Shown: positions 12,994 through 23,163 of the stretch, piece after piece | Position numbering within the stretch: the first letter of the stretch is position 1 | Layout of the letters: each line of letters begins with the position of its first letter | From: Drosophila miranda | Taxonomy: Eukaryota; Arthropoda; Insecta; Diptera; Drosophilidae | NCBI RefSeq assembly: GCF_003369915.1 | Contig: NC_046677.1 | Span: 25,004,913-25,068,912 of the forward strand | Length of the DNA stretch: 64,000 nt | Direction: 5' to 3' | Notes under the pieces: model-generated | Databases searched by the model: none | What the model saw: the letters and a program-made list of their open reading frames with translations, nothing else | Told to the model about the DNA's origin: nothing | Program-made: the position numbers and the translations under genes

Positions 12994-13173
12994 TTAAGGC
13001 TTCCGCAAGTCCAATAACTTAGCTACAAGGCTAAGGCCATCAAAATTCCTGCGAAAATTATCGTCAGCCAACTTTAGTTTTTCCATCACATGATTTTTGA
13101 TTTCCACAGCATCATTATTGTACTCGGCGCGTTCATCGTCAGAAATGCGCAATTTTTTCAAAATGCGTTGCAG
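12994..13173 (-). pseudogene. Helical protein C-terminal fragment
   Basis: A 59-codon minus-strand stretch runs from LQRILKKLRISDDE to SLVAKLLDLRKP and ends in TAA. It is clearly protein-like, rich in K, E, D and L with a helical pattern. A TAA stop lies directly upstream in the same frame, with no AG acceptor between, so it is open only at its 3' end. A block of GGTATATTT motifs lies about 165 bases upstream (13338-13370). I read it as the remnant of a gene for a helical protein, perhaps a short coiled coil. An undetected splice site is possible. It is convergent with the small membrane-protein gene. Confidence 0.4.
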
Positions 13174-13337
13174 TTATTGGTCAAAACTTATGATTAATTA
13201 TAGATTTAGCGGCAGCGAAAATAGGCCGGAATCAAGTCACGTCGACCGCTCGCACCAAGCTCTGGAAACAGAAAGATTGTGGAAAGTCCCCTTTTGAAAT
13301 GAATGTTCTCTGCAGTGTGATGGCGGATTTTGTCGTT

Positions 13338-13370
13338 AAAATATACCGTCCGGCCCTCAGAAATATACCG
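13338..13370 (-). promoter_or_regulatory. 33-bp GGTATATTT element, inverted copy of the helicase promoter element
   Basis: On the minus strand these 33 bases equal 20720-20752, just before the helicase gene: two GGTATATTT motifs flanking CTGAGGGCCGGA. The flanking GAGACGGTAT is also shared. The element points toward the helical-protein fragment at 12994-13173, as the other points toward the helicase. It may be a promoter element or part of an inverted duplication. Confidence 0.45.
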
Positions 13371-13694
13371 TCTCCTCCTTCTATATTCCTCGACTTGTAT
13401 ATTCCGTGGAATATTTTCTATTTTACTGACTTAATTTAAATAATATATACCTAGAGTGTGCATTTCATGGCATCGGACGGACAACACTGCGTATACGCGC
13501 TTTATTCCATCCGTTGATTGGTTGAGTTTATGACGGCTTTTTACACGCTTTACGCTCGCTTTACGCTTTTGAGAGATTGTTTTTTTTTTGTGTGAGACTA
13601 CTGGAAAAATATCAGTATAGTTCGGAACGTCCGGAGTTAAGCACACAAAAAAAAAATTCGAAATTTGTGAGAAATATTTATTTTCGATTAATTT

Positions 13695-14015
13695 TTCAAA
13701 TAATTTGAAGCATTAAGTGATTTTTTTTACTTAAGTTAAGCATAAAGTGACATTTGATAAAAAAATAAAAAAATTTTAAATAAATTTTAAAGCTGTCTTC
13801 CTCGCTCTCTTACTAGCTCTTGTACATTCTCATATACAATGGTGACAATTAAATACGCTTCATCGATGCCAACCATCTGAAAGAGAGTACGAGAGCACAA
13901 ATTAAGACTTTGTGGATGCTCTGCTGAATACGTTTATATGTATATTTGACTTACCTCGTCTTCTAGTTGATAAGGTGGTCGCATAGAGCCATAAGGGATG
14001 GGGATATCTGCATCG
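13695..14015 (-). pseudogene. Partial duplicate of the LRR gene 3' end
   Basis: This repeats 14592-14890 in the same orientation with few changes. It holds a copy of the last exon (13876-13787, 30 codons including the stop, ending QL instead of QF), the preceding intron, and about 60 bases of the large LRR exon from the splice donor at 13955. It then breaks off near 14015. No LRR coding sequence continues beyond, so it is a truncated tandem copy. A single-exon insertion or deletion near the A-rich 3' flank is the main difference. Confidence 0.8.
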
Positions 14016-14030
14016 GTATTGATGCATTCA

Positions 14031-14591
14031 ATGGGCGATCGGTATTTGGTATTTAATTCGTTCTTTCAGTTAGAATGTACGCATCTGTTGAATTTTGAAC
14101 TTATTCTTGCCATCGGTAAGGCATAGATGACTACCGTAAATGACTAGTGAAGTTGAGAAGCATTTGCGCCGACTGCGTCTTCCATGTGATGTGTGGACGA
14201 TGTGTGTCCAATTCAGATACTGGACAATACTGGACAATACTGGACATTCGAAGGAAGCCTTGAAGAGGCGAAAAGAACGGCAAGCAAAACGTTCCTCTGC
14301 CACATCTGCCACGACCAGCGACAGAGACACGCCGCTTTCGTAATTCCAGCGGTGCATCGATACGTTACGTTCTCGTTCACGTTTAGCATTTCCTTGTTGA
14401 AATTTTCGCCCTTCAAGGGTGCGAGTCTTTTGACTCTCCACAATCAGTATGATTATGACAATATACCAACTCATTTGAATGAGGAAGAAGGCAAAGAACT
14501 CATCCGTCTCAAAGACATCCAGTCGCTTGGGGTTCAGGACCGCTTCGAGGATGTAAAAGTCATCAAAGAGTATAAACAGAATGTTATATAC
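14031..14591 (+). other. Spacer between LRR 3'-end copies, with a gene-like frame
   Basis: The sequence between the two copies of the LRR 3' end contains plus-strand frames with protein-like stretches: MTSEVEKHLRRLRLP near 14140 and, in another frame, a tail from about 14400 to 14600 with ELIRLKDIQSLGVQDRFEDV. They do not join through obvious splice sites. A short direct repeat (ATACTGGACA, three times, 14217-14246) lies between them. It may be a broken gene fragment. The function is unknown. Confidence 0.25.
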
Positions 14592-14665
14592 TTCAAATAA
14601 TTTGAAGCATTAAGTGATTTTTTTTACTTAAGTTAAGCATAAAGTGACATTTGATAAAATAAATT

Positions 14666-17600
14666 TTAAAACTGTCTTCCTCGCTCTCTTACTAGCTCTT
14701 GTACATTCTCATATACAATGGTGACAATTAAATACGCTTCATCGATGCCAACCATCTGAAAGATAGTACGAGAGCACAAATTAAGACTTTGTGGATGCTC
14801 TGCTGAATACGTTTATATGTATATTTGGCTTACCTCGTCTTCTAGTTGATAAGGTGGTTGCATAGAGCCATAAGGGATAGGGGATATCTGCATCTCCAAT
14901 GGACCTTGGGTGGGATCTCTCACTGATTTCAGTATGTTTAGTGAATTTATCAGGAAGTCATGTCTGACTATGCAGAGTGTTCTGCCCAAATGAATAGTCT
15001 TGAGCTTTCGACATTGTCGGAAGATGTCAAGGATTTGCTCAGAAATATTTGGAAATAAATGTTCGGAAGTGATTTCCAGACTCTCGAGATTAGTCATTTT
15101 AGCCAAGAGAGAGAGGCGCTCTTCGTCCTTAAAGCCACACACTAGACTTATGATTGAATCAACCTGCACGAGCTTCCAAGCCTCTTCATCGTCGATGACA
15201 GTGTGCTCTAAAACCAACTTCTTTAATTTTGGTGTAGCCTTCAAGGAAAGTACCCGAAAGAGATCTTCTAGAGAACCCCTTTTGGGGCCAGAGGAGATTC
15301 TCAACTCTTCGAGGTGCGAAGCCTCGGCCAATACCTCAATCCCCTGGGTATCTATCACTGGGAGCTTCAAGGACTTCAGTCTCGGAATTTGAGAAACCAG
15401 ATCAAATGCGGTAAACGGATCCTGATTGACTGTCGGACCCTCGATAATCAAATTATGGAGCTTTGATTCGCCAGAAAATGCAAAAGCACTGAGCAGATCT
15501 ACCAGAGAGGTGTCACATTTCCTTGCTGTTATGACCAGATCCTCAATGCTGGATCGCTTAGCTAAGACATTGAGGCCTTCTGTGGCGTAGAACGCGCACT
15601 CGAGTCCCTTCAGAGAGCTTATAGCGGATACTCCGGCCACCTCTTGGGGGGTGAGACCGTCGCCTTTTACGGACAGGTATTTTAGGGTGGGGCACTCCTT
15701 GGCGGCCACATTGTCAAGAAGTTTCTTTAATGAGCCTGTTCGATGGGAGCCCACAATCAGCGTTGTTAGCTGGGGAAATTGAGCCAGCTGTTCTATTTCT
15801 GTGTCCTTGACCCAGGATAAACGGCATGACAGGGTTCGGAGAGAATTCATTTTTCTCAATTCCCTCAGATCTGCACTGCTCATTTCGTAAGAATTGTCCA
15901 CTCTCAGTTTCTCCAGAGTCTCGCCTTGCCAAGTGGCCAGTTGGCCGAAGAAATTATGCATGTTACTCCATATGAAGGATCCACGAATACTCACGTGCCG
16001 TAAATTCTGCAGGCTAGCTATGAAATTTAGGTCAAAGGAATTGGGAAAGTCAAGCTCGGACCCTTTTCTCCCAAAGTCCAATGTTCCAGTGCTCTTATCG
16101 AATATTATGTGTCTAGGGGAGAGCACAATAGTTTATACTTGTTCGATCGTATTCAGATTTATTTACAAACCTGTCAGCGGTGCCCTTTTCAATAATTTGG
16201 AAATCGCTTAAATTAAGTAAATGCTGGTAGCTTCGTCTATTGGAGAGGACGCCTCTGAAGCTCGTCCACGAAGTAATATTGGCCAACTCCGTAGTCTCAT
16301 AGAAATCGAGCGAGCTGTCGGTTATGCAGAGACTCTGCAAATCGTGATTTTTTTTCATCGCCAGAGCGGCAAAGAACTCTCTCAATGAGCCAGCTTTACG
16401 GTGTCCTTTTATTTCGATATGGTTTACGGCTTCAAGGCGGGCCAGAGGTTGTATCGCAAGGTTGTTTTCTTTAAAGAACTTCATATCTACGTTTAATGTT
16501 TTTTTCCCCCGTTTGAACGATATGCGGCTTTTCTTGCTCCGTATATAAATTTCATCTTGACAGGCGTCCAACATTTCGACGAGGATTTCAGACGACTTCA
16601 TGTCGACAAGACAGGACTCAGTCTTGTGGGGATGAATTTCGATGTAAATTTTGGCTAACTTAGGAATTTACAACTGGTGGAATCCCAGGCGATATCTCGG
16701 CGAACATTGCATTCGCCTTTAGAAACAACTCTTTGAGTTCGGTTAGTTGAGACAGGAGCTGGATGGCCATAGAATCAGCGAACCGACATTTCAAAATTTG
16801 CAAAGATCTTAGGCGCGCCAGTTCCTTTGCCTCCAAGGGATCGATCTTTCCTCCTGTCAAGGAAAACTTTTTGAGGGTCTGCGACTTCCTCGAAGCCAAA
16901 GCAGCCAGGAGGCGCTGGAGGGACCCTCGAGATGGCACACATAAAATAATCAATTCTTCGAGCATGGGTATTTTCGCTAGGAGCTCAGTATTTTCTGTTT
17001 CGGCAAATCCACACTCTAATGTCCTTAGGGATGTTATTTCAGACACTATAGCGATTTCTTCTGCCGTGATGCTTTCCAACGACAAGTGCGTCAAATTAGG
17101 TTCCTTCCCGAATGCCAATCCATTTAGAATCGGCTTAAGTTTACCTGTTTGGGACGATCCGTTAATTTCAAGCGAAGACAAGCCTGGCAGAGTCGAAAGC
17201 AAACCGTAGTCGGAGTCATTCGCAGTACAAGATATTCCCGAATAAAATAGCTGAATATTCGTTTCTTCGCTTGACTTCTTTAGAATGCTCAGAACTTGCT
17301 CGGATATCGCCCCAAAGTCGTGTCTAGACAGTATTACCAATTGGTCGAGTTTGGTCAGTTGCGACAACTGCCCAATGCTCTGGGGATCGTCAAATGCACA
17401 CTTCACTCTGGTTAATGTTTCAATCTGGGCAATGGCCTGCGTCTCTTTTTCGTCTACTGGGGCATCGTCTATGGACAATCTATGCAAGACTTTGCGCTTC
17501 TTGCAGGCCAATTCATTCAGCAAAGGATGAAGAGTGCCCTTCTCGTGCACGCCTGCGATTTTTAAGTGCTTCAGTTTGGGAATCTTAGCCAAAGGCCTGT

Positions 17601-18366
17601 ATTCGCTTGCATCGCAGTCGGGTCTCATAGTGAACTCCAGTTCTCTCAACTGTTGGCAGTGCGGGGCGATCGCAGCCAGTCTTTTTCCTCCCGTTTCATT
17701 ATTCATATATGCCAGGTCGCGCAAGTTTTTGTTCAAGCGGCAGATTTCGACCAAATCATCAATATCCATCCGAATATTTAAACGGAGTCTCTCGAGGCTT
17801 TTAAGTGTTCCCAGACCCTCCATGGAATAGCCTGAAAATATGCACAATATACACATACATATGTACATATGTAAATATATCCCTCGACATAGACGAATAA
17901 TGCTCACCTGGAAAAACTATTTCCAACGCTTTCAGTTTTACCTTGTTTTGAAGGTGGCCAATCACGGTTCGAAATGTTTCCATGTGCTCACTATGGAATG
18001 ATTGGGGAGCGTAGCGTAAGACGACTTTGTTCGAATCTGAGTCCCTGATGGCGCGGCTGAGGGACCTCACAGCGAATTCCTTATCCTTTTCTGAGGTATT
18101 CTTTAACAGGGCATACACCTGTTCAAAGTCGACTATGTCCATCCATCCACCTACGAAGGGGTTGAAGGTCACATACATCTCTAGCCTTTCATATAGATTT
18201 GCATCCCATTCACGGAGCAGATCGGTAATCCGCTCGGAGCTAGCGGCAAAGCTAATGAGATCGGCATACTTGATTGCGTCGAGTGTAGCTGCACTGCCCT
18301 CGCAGTTTTGTTCAAGTGCTTAAATATCTCAAAGAAGCTGTAGTCTGCCAATTCCAATATGCTCAT
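14666..18366 (-). CDS. F-box-like / leucine-rich-repeat protein, two frame breaks
   Basis: Four exons (18366-17908, 17831-16171, 16112-14834, 14755-14666) total 3,489 bases, or 1,162 residues if both breaks are ignored. The start MSILELADYSFFEIFKHLNK resembles an F-box. About 1,000 residues of degenerate leucine-rich repeats follow (for example LPGLSSLEINGSSQTGKL), as in F-box/LRR substrate receptors of SCF ubiquitin ligases. One base appears missing near 18308: after HLNK the frame shifts, and the shifted frame (NCEGSAATLDAIKYADL) runs on to exon 2. One extra A appears near 16668, where PPVV and IPKLAKIYIEI are in different frames. The two shifts cancel in length and all splice phases fit. 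The frame is otherwise open, so the breaks are recent, polymorphic or sequence errors. The alternative is two separate truncated genes. Confidence 0.65.
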
Positions 18367-18955
18367 TGCTTTGCTTTTAATTAATCACAGACCAGCGTGT
18401 TATTTAGCTAAAGAAATAGTTTTGTTTTTAATCGGTTCTTTTTATTTGTTGTTTTCTCGAAATCACTGGAAGAGCTTTTTCTCCGATTACGCACACAATG
18501 CCTGATTCATACAGAAACAAGAACGATTAGCTTTTTTTTAATGTTATTATATACGAATTAATACGGTATCAAATACATAATTAATTTTTGCAAACAAGTA
18601 CTTTGTAATTACACTTCAGTGAACGATTTAACATAAATAAATTCCCATAGAGTACACCCCTCACTGACTGTGTAGGACGTCAACGCTCTCTGTGGTGGGG
18701 CTGCACTGTCGCTTATCTGCTGGCGGCTGCTGACGGCTGGCTGATAAAAGCTTTTTATACTCCCATTCTCGGCTGGAAATATTCTCTCTATCTGTATGGT
18801 TAGCTTCGTTCCCTCTCTCTTTGCCGGTACATATCGAGGGATTCACAAAAATCAGTGGAATGTGTTCAAGAGATACTGCTTTACGTATCAGAACCAGGGA
18901 CCGCAATTTTTTGTTTTAAATTTTTTTAAATTATTAAAATTAATTTAATTATGTG
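18367..18955. other. Upstream region of the LRR gene
   Basis: AT-rich DNA between the LRR start codon and the repeat field. No coding exon is supported. It should hold the LRR gene's 5' UTR and promoter, but no TATA box or clear initiator is seen. Confidence 0.4.
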
Positions 18956-20650
18956 GGCATGGATAAATCTTCCATATAGCTGATATTCGACGGAAGATCA
19001 AAATTGAGGGAATCGTCGTATTTGTTGAATCGGTAATGGCCCGGTTGACAACATTTAAATCCTTGTCGCTCACATTCAAAAAAGTTAACCAGTCGATAGT
19101 ATCGATAACCTAACTTGAATCGGGTAAGGACCTCTGTTACCCGATTGACAACAATGAGTCTCATTCCATACACAATGATGCGGCAACATTAATTTGTAAA
19201 CCGTGATTTAGTCAAAATACAATACTTACAAGCAATTTAAAGTTGTCAAAGTTGTAGAAAATGTATCCATCGATGGGATAAAGCTAAGTGGGCAAAGCTG
19301 AAAACTCTATATAGCTTGTAATATTCGACGGGAGATATTTTTGGCAATACCCGGTTCGCAGCAATGAGTACCATTCCATACACAAACATGTTGCTAATTC
19401 CATGCACTCATACCCTGGGGGAAATGGATATAGAATTGCGGAAATAAGTGTCACTCCAGGCTCTAATTAATGCAGAAACTAGTCAGTCTCTGTTTTAAAC
19501 GATATTTTGCAATTAGTGGACTTCTTACAGAGACCAACAATTGGTATAGGGATCAGGATTTATATACAAACACCTAATCAAATGCATGAATAGACCAAAA
19601 AAATGCAATCTAAGACAAGGTCTTTACTAATTACGTTTGAAAGCAGGTTGGAAAACAGTATCTTTATATAATATTCACGAAATAGGGTATATAAATGACC
19701 ACACTCTGGTTGACAAGAAATGAGTCTGCGAATACCAGCAACATTGACGTCACAGCCTGCGACTATTGAACATTTTTGTTGAAATCGTGTTTTTGTCAAA
19801 ACAAAAAACATGCAAGTACTTAAAAGTAACTAATCCTGATTAAAATTGATTCAACAATCATATAAAATTATCTGGGCTAAACTGAGAGATCTATATAGCT
19901 TGGAATATTCGACGGAAGAAAGAATAACCAGGAATTAGTTGTCATAACCGGTTGACAGCAATGAGTCCCATTCCATGCACACATACCCTGGGGGAAATAG
20001 ATGTTATAGAACTGTGAATATGTTTGTCATCCCAGGCAAAAACAATTTAATATTACAATTTTTAATATTATTCAATATTATTTAATAGTATTTTCAATAT
20101 TTCCACGATATTTTAAAGCTTATTGGCTTCTCTTAGGGACCAAGAATAGGTATCAGGATCGAGATATATATACAAAACACTCATCATATACATGAATATG
20201 TCTAGAAAATGTCATATGAGAAAAAGTCTTTATTAGTTATGTTTTATCTTCATTTCAATATCTATACTTTCATTTAAAATTAACAAAATAGGGTATACAA
20301 AGGCCTATACTACGGCTTACACGCAATATAGCGACTCTTTTTTTGTTGAACTTTTTCGTTTAAACCTTTTTTACAATAAATACAATAAAAGCAAGGATTA
20401 AAAGGATTATTCAATGGAATATCAAAATTGAGCAATTTCCTTTTTCGTTTGTTTTGATTGACCTATTTCGCTACTTGTTTTTTGTTTGACTTATTTCGCT
20501 AAAACCTCTTTTTACGCAAAATGCAATACAAGAAAGTATTAAGAATACACCAGTTAAATAGAAAATAAATTCATTAATCGTATTAAATTATGACCGCATG
20601 GCTAAATGTTCTATATATCTAGTAATATTCGACGGAATATCAAAACGAGG
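18956..20650. repeat. Diverged tandem repeat field
   Basis: A signature (ATATAGCT-TAATATTCGACGG) recurs near 18970, 19306, 19889 and 20610. A second (AATGAGTCYCATTCCATRCAC) recurs near 19154, 19363 and 19960. A third, about 100 bases, matches between 19517 and 20125 (fragments TATACAAA, GAAAATG, GTCTTTA, AGTTATGTTT). The main unit is about 580-720 bases, with strong divergence and indels. A 74-codon minus-strand frame at 18949-19173 lies inside one unit and is not kept in the others, so it is probably not a gene. This looks like old tandem duplication of non-coding DNA. Confidence 0.65.
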
Positions 20651-20719
20651 AATATGTAAAATAGAACTTGAATTCGTCAGTATATTTACGGTATATTTTG
20701 AAAATGAGACGGTATGTTT

Positions 20720-20752
20720 CGGTATATTTCTGAGGGCCGGACGGTATATTTT
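20720..20752 (+). promoter_or_regulatory. GGTATATTT promoter-proximal element of the helicase gene
   Basis: Repeated GGTATATTT motifs (three between 20690 and 20752, two of them in this element) lie 52-115 bases before the helicase ATG. The 33-base core is found inverted at 13338-13370. A promoter role is inferred from position and from conservation of the block between the two sites. Confidence 0.45.
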
Positions 20753-20803
20753 ATTAATAAGTCAAACGCAAATTTCGGAAAATCCACGAGACAATTTCAA
20801 AGC

Positions 20804-23021
20804 ATGGCTACATTTAAGCCGAAATTCCTTAAACCCGACACAGATGATACAATTACGGATAGCGGGGGTGGCGACCAGCAGTCCTCCGCCTTTGTTTTCA
20901 ATGCCAATCATAATCTGGGCTTAGTGGAACAGGTATGCCCGATCCCAAAACAATTTCACCGCCAGTTGCAATCAAGAAAATTGTTTAATTTTAGCGCGAA
21001 CGCCTGCCCATACGACAGTACAGGGATCAAATTCTTTACTGCCTGGAGAAGCATCAGGTTGTCATACTGGTGGGCGAAACAGGAAGGTGAGTGAGAAGCA
21101 AATATGTATGCCCCAAGGAATCCTAACGATCATATTTTCCCCTTCAGCGGCAAGAGCACACAAGTACCGCAGTACTTATACGAATGGGGCTGGCATTCCA
21201 AGGGTCTCATCGGCGTCACAGAGCCCAGGCGCGTTTCAACAGTAAGCCGAAATTCGTAATCCGTAGAGCAAATAATAATGCTGATTTCTGTAGGTAACTC
21301 TGGCCAATAGAGTGGCAGAGGAACGCGGAGAACTGGTAGGCGACACAGTGGGCTATGTTGTGCGTTTCCTGGAGCGGATGACGGCGGAGACTAAAATTAA
21401 ATTCATGACAGAGGGAATACTGCTTCGCGAGCTCCTGGCCGATCCTCTACTCACCCAGTATGGCGTCATCATTGTAGACGAGGCCCACGAACGGAATATG
21501 CTCACGGATATGGTTCTGGGACTGCTGAAGAAGATCCTACGCAAACGTAGCAGCCTTAAGCTCATCATCTCCTCGGCCACCATTGATGGGGGCTTCTTCA
21601 GCGAGTTCTTCAGCTGGCCGGTCTCTGGGGGCAGCGAGGTCAGTGTCAAGCTGAGCATCGAGGGACGCATGCATGCGGTGAGCAACTTTTACCTGAACGA
21701 GCCCTGTGCCGACTACGTAAAAGAGACGGTGGAGACGGTGTGGAAACTGCATCAGAAGGAGCCACCAGGAGATATACTGGCCTTTCTCACTGGCCAGGAG
21801 GAGGTGTTGGAAGCCCTGGATCTACTGCGCGAATATGTAGCCTCCTCGGAACAGGAGAATCTGAAAGTTCTTCCCATGTATGGCAGCATGACGAGCAACG
21901 ATCAGTTGGCCGTCTTCTTCACCCCGCCCAAGGGAGTGCGGAAGGTGGTGCTGGCCACAAATATAGCGGAGACTTCCATTACCATCCCAGGCATAGTCTA
22001 CGTCATCGACTGCGGTTACGTCAAAGTGAAATGGTACAATCCGTCCACCTGCAGCGACAGCCTCGTCGTTGTCCCAGTCAGCAAGGCGTCTGCTGTGCAG
22101 CGAGCTGGCCGAGCAGGCCGCATGCGTCCCGGTAAGGTGTACCGTCTGTATACGAAGCAGGACTACGATGCACTGGCGCCGCGACAGCCGCCAGAGATGC
22201 GACGCAGCGAAATGAGCGGCGCTGTTCTTCAGCTCAAGGCCTTGGGTATTGGAAATATTCTGCGCTTCGACTTTCCTTCGCCTCCACCAGCGCAAAATCT
22301 TCTTTCGGCCCTGGAGACACTCTACGCTCTGGATGCCATCGATGAGGAGGGACAGCTGACCAAACCAGTAGGATATCTGCTGGCCGAGTTGCCCTTCAAT
22401 GCCATGCTCTCGAAGATGCTGCACATCTCTGGCCAAATGGGCTGCTCCGAGGAGATCATCACGATTATAGCTATGCTGCAAGTGCAGTCGGTGTTCTCAC
22501 GGCCGGTATCTGCGGTCGCACAGCAGGGCGGACGCATCGCGCATCGGCATTTCCAGGTGGCAGAGGGGGATTTCATCACGCTCCTCAATGTCTACACCGC
22601 ATTCGTGGAGGAGGGCATGACCAAGGAGTTCTGCGGCCAGTACTACCTCATTTATAGAAATCTTAAGCGCGCCCACGAGCTGCGGGAGCAGCTCTTAACC
22701 ATGGCGCGTAAGAAGTATGGAATACCAATATTCTCCTGCAAAGGCGATGTGGAAATGCTTTGCAAATGCATTACTGCTGGCTTCTTCACCCAGGTGGCCT
22801 ATCTTCACCATTCTGGTGTCTACAGGCAGATCAGCAGCGGCACTGAACTGGCTGTTCATCCCAATTCTACGCTATATACGCTGCCACAAGCCCAGTACGT
22901 GGTGTACGGGGAGCTGCTGCAGACAACGAGAATCTTCATGAACCATCTGACTGTGATCAAGCGACAGTGGCTCACGGAACTGGCCCCGCACTACTACCAA
23001 CAGACTACGGTGCGGGACTAA
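20804..23021 (+). CDS. DEAH-box RNA helicase, DHX35 type
   Basis: Four exons (20804-20932, 20995-21086, 21148-21241, 21294-23021) join in phase to give 680 residues, close to human DHX35. Motifs are in order: I GETGSGKST (70-78, across an intron), Ia TEPRRV (98-103), II DEAH (167-170), III SAT (199-201), and [10 protein letters not shown] in the second RecA domain. The HA2 and OB-fold region follows. The family unwinds or remodels RNA with ATP; DHX35 is found in spliceosomal C complexes, so nuclear pre-mRNA splicing is the likely role. The start MATFKPKF gives a normal-length N-terminus. The gene is convergent with the dehydrogenase gene, only 142 bases apart. It probably matches D. melanogaster CG3225 (from memory). 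Confidence 0.93.
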
Positions 23022-23163
23022 AAGGACAAAAAGATGGGGCACAGACTGGTATTATATCCGATTCCTGCCATTGAATCGATTCACTTAGTTTAATATAATG
23101 ATTATAGATAAATGACTTAAGCTAAAAGGATTTCCAAATTGTATCTGCTATCTGATGACGAGG

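Noticed and set aside
18949-19173. 74-codon minus frame in the repeat field
   Set aside because: Lies inside a tandem repeat whose other copies do not keep the frame.
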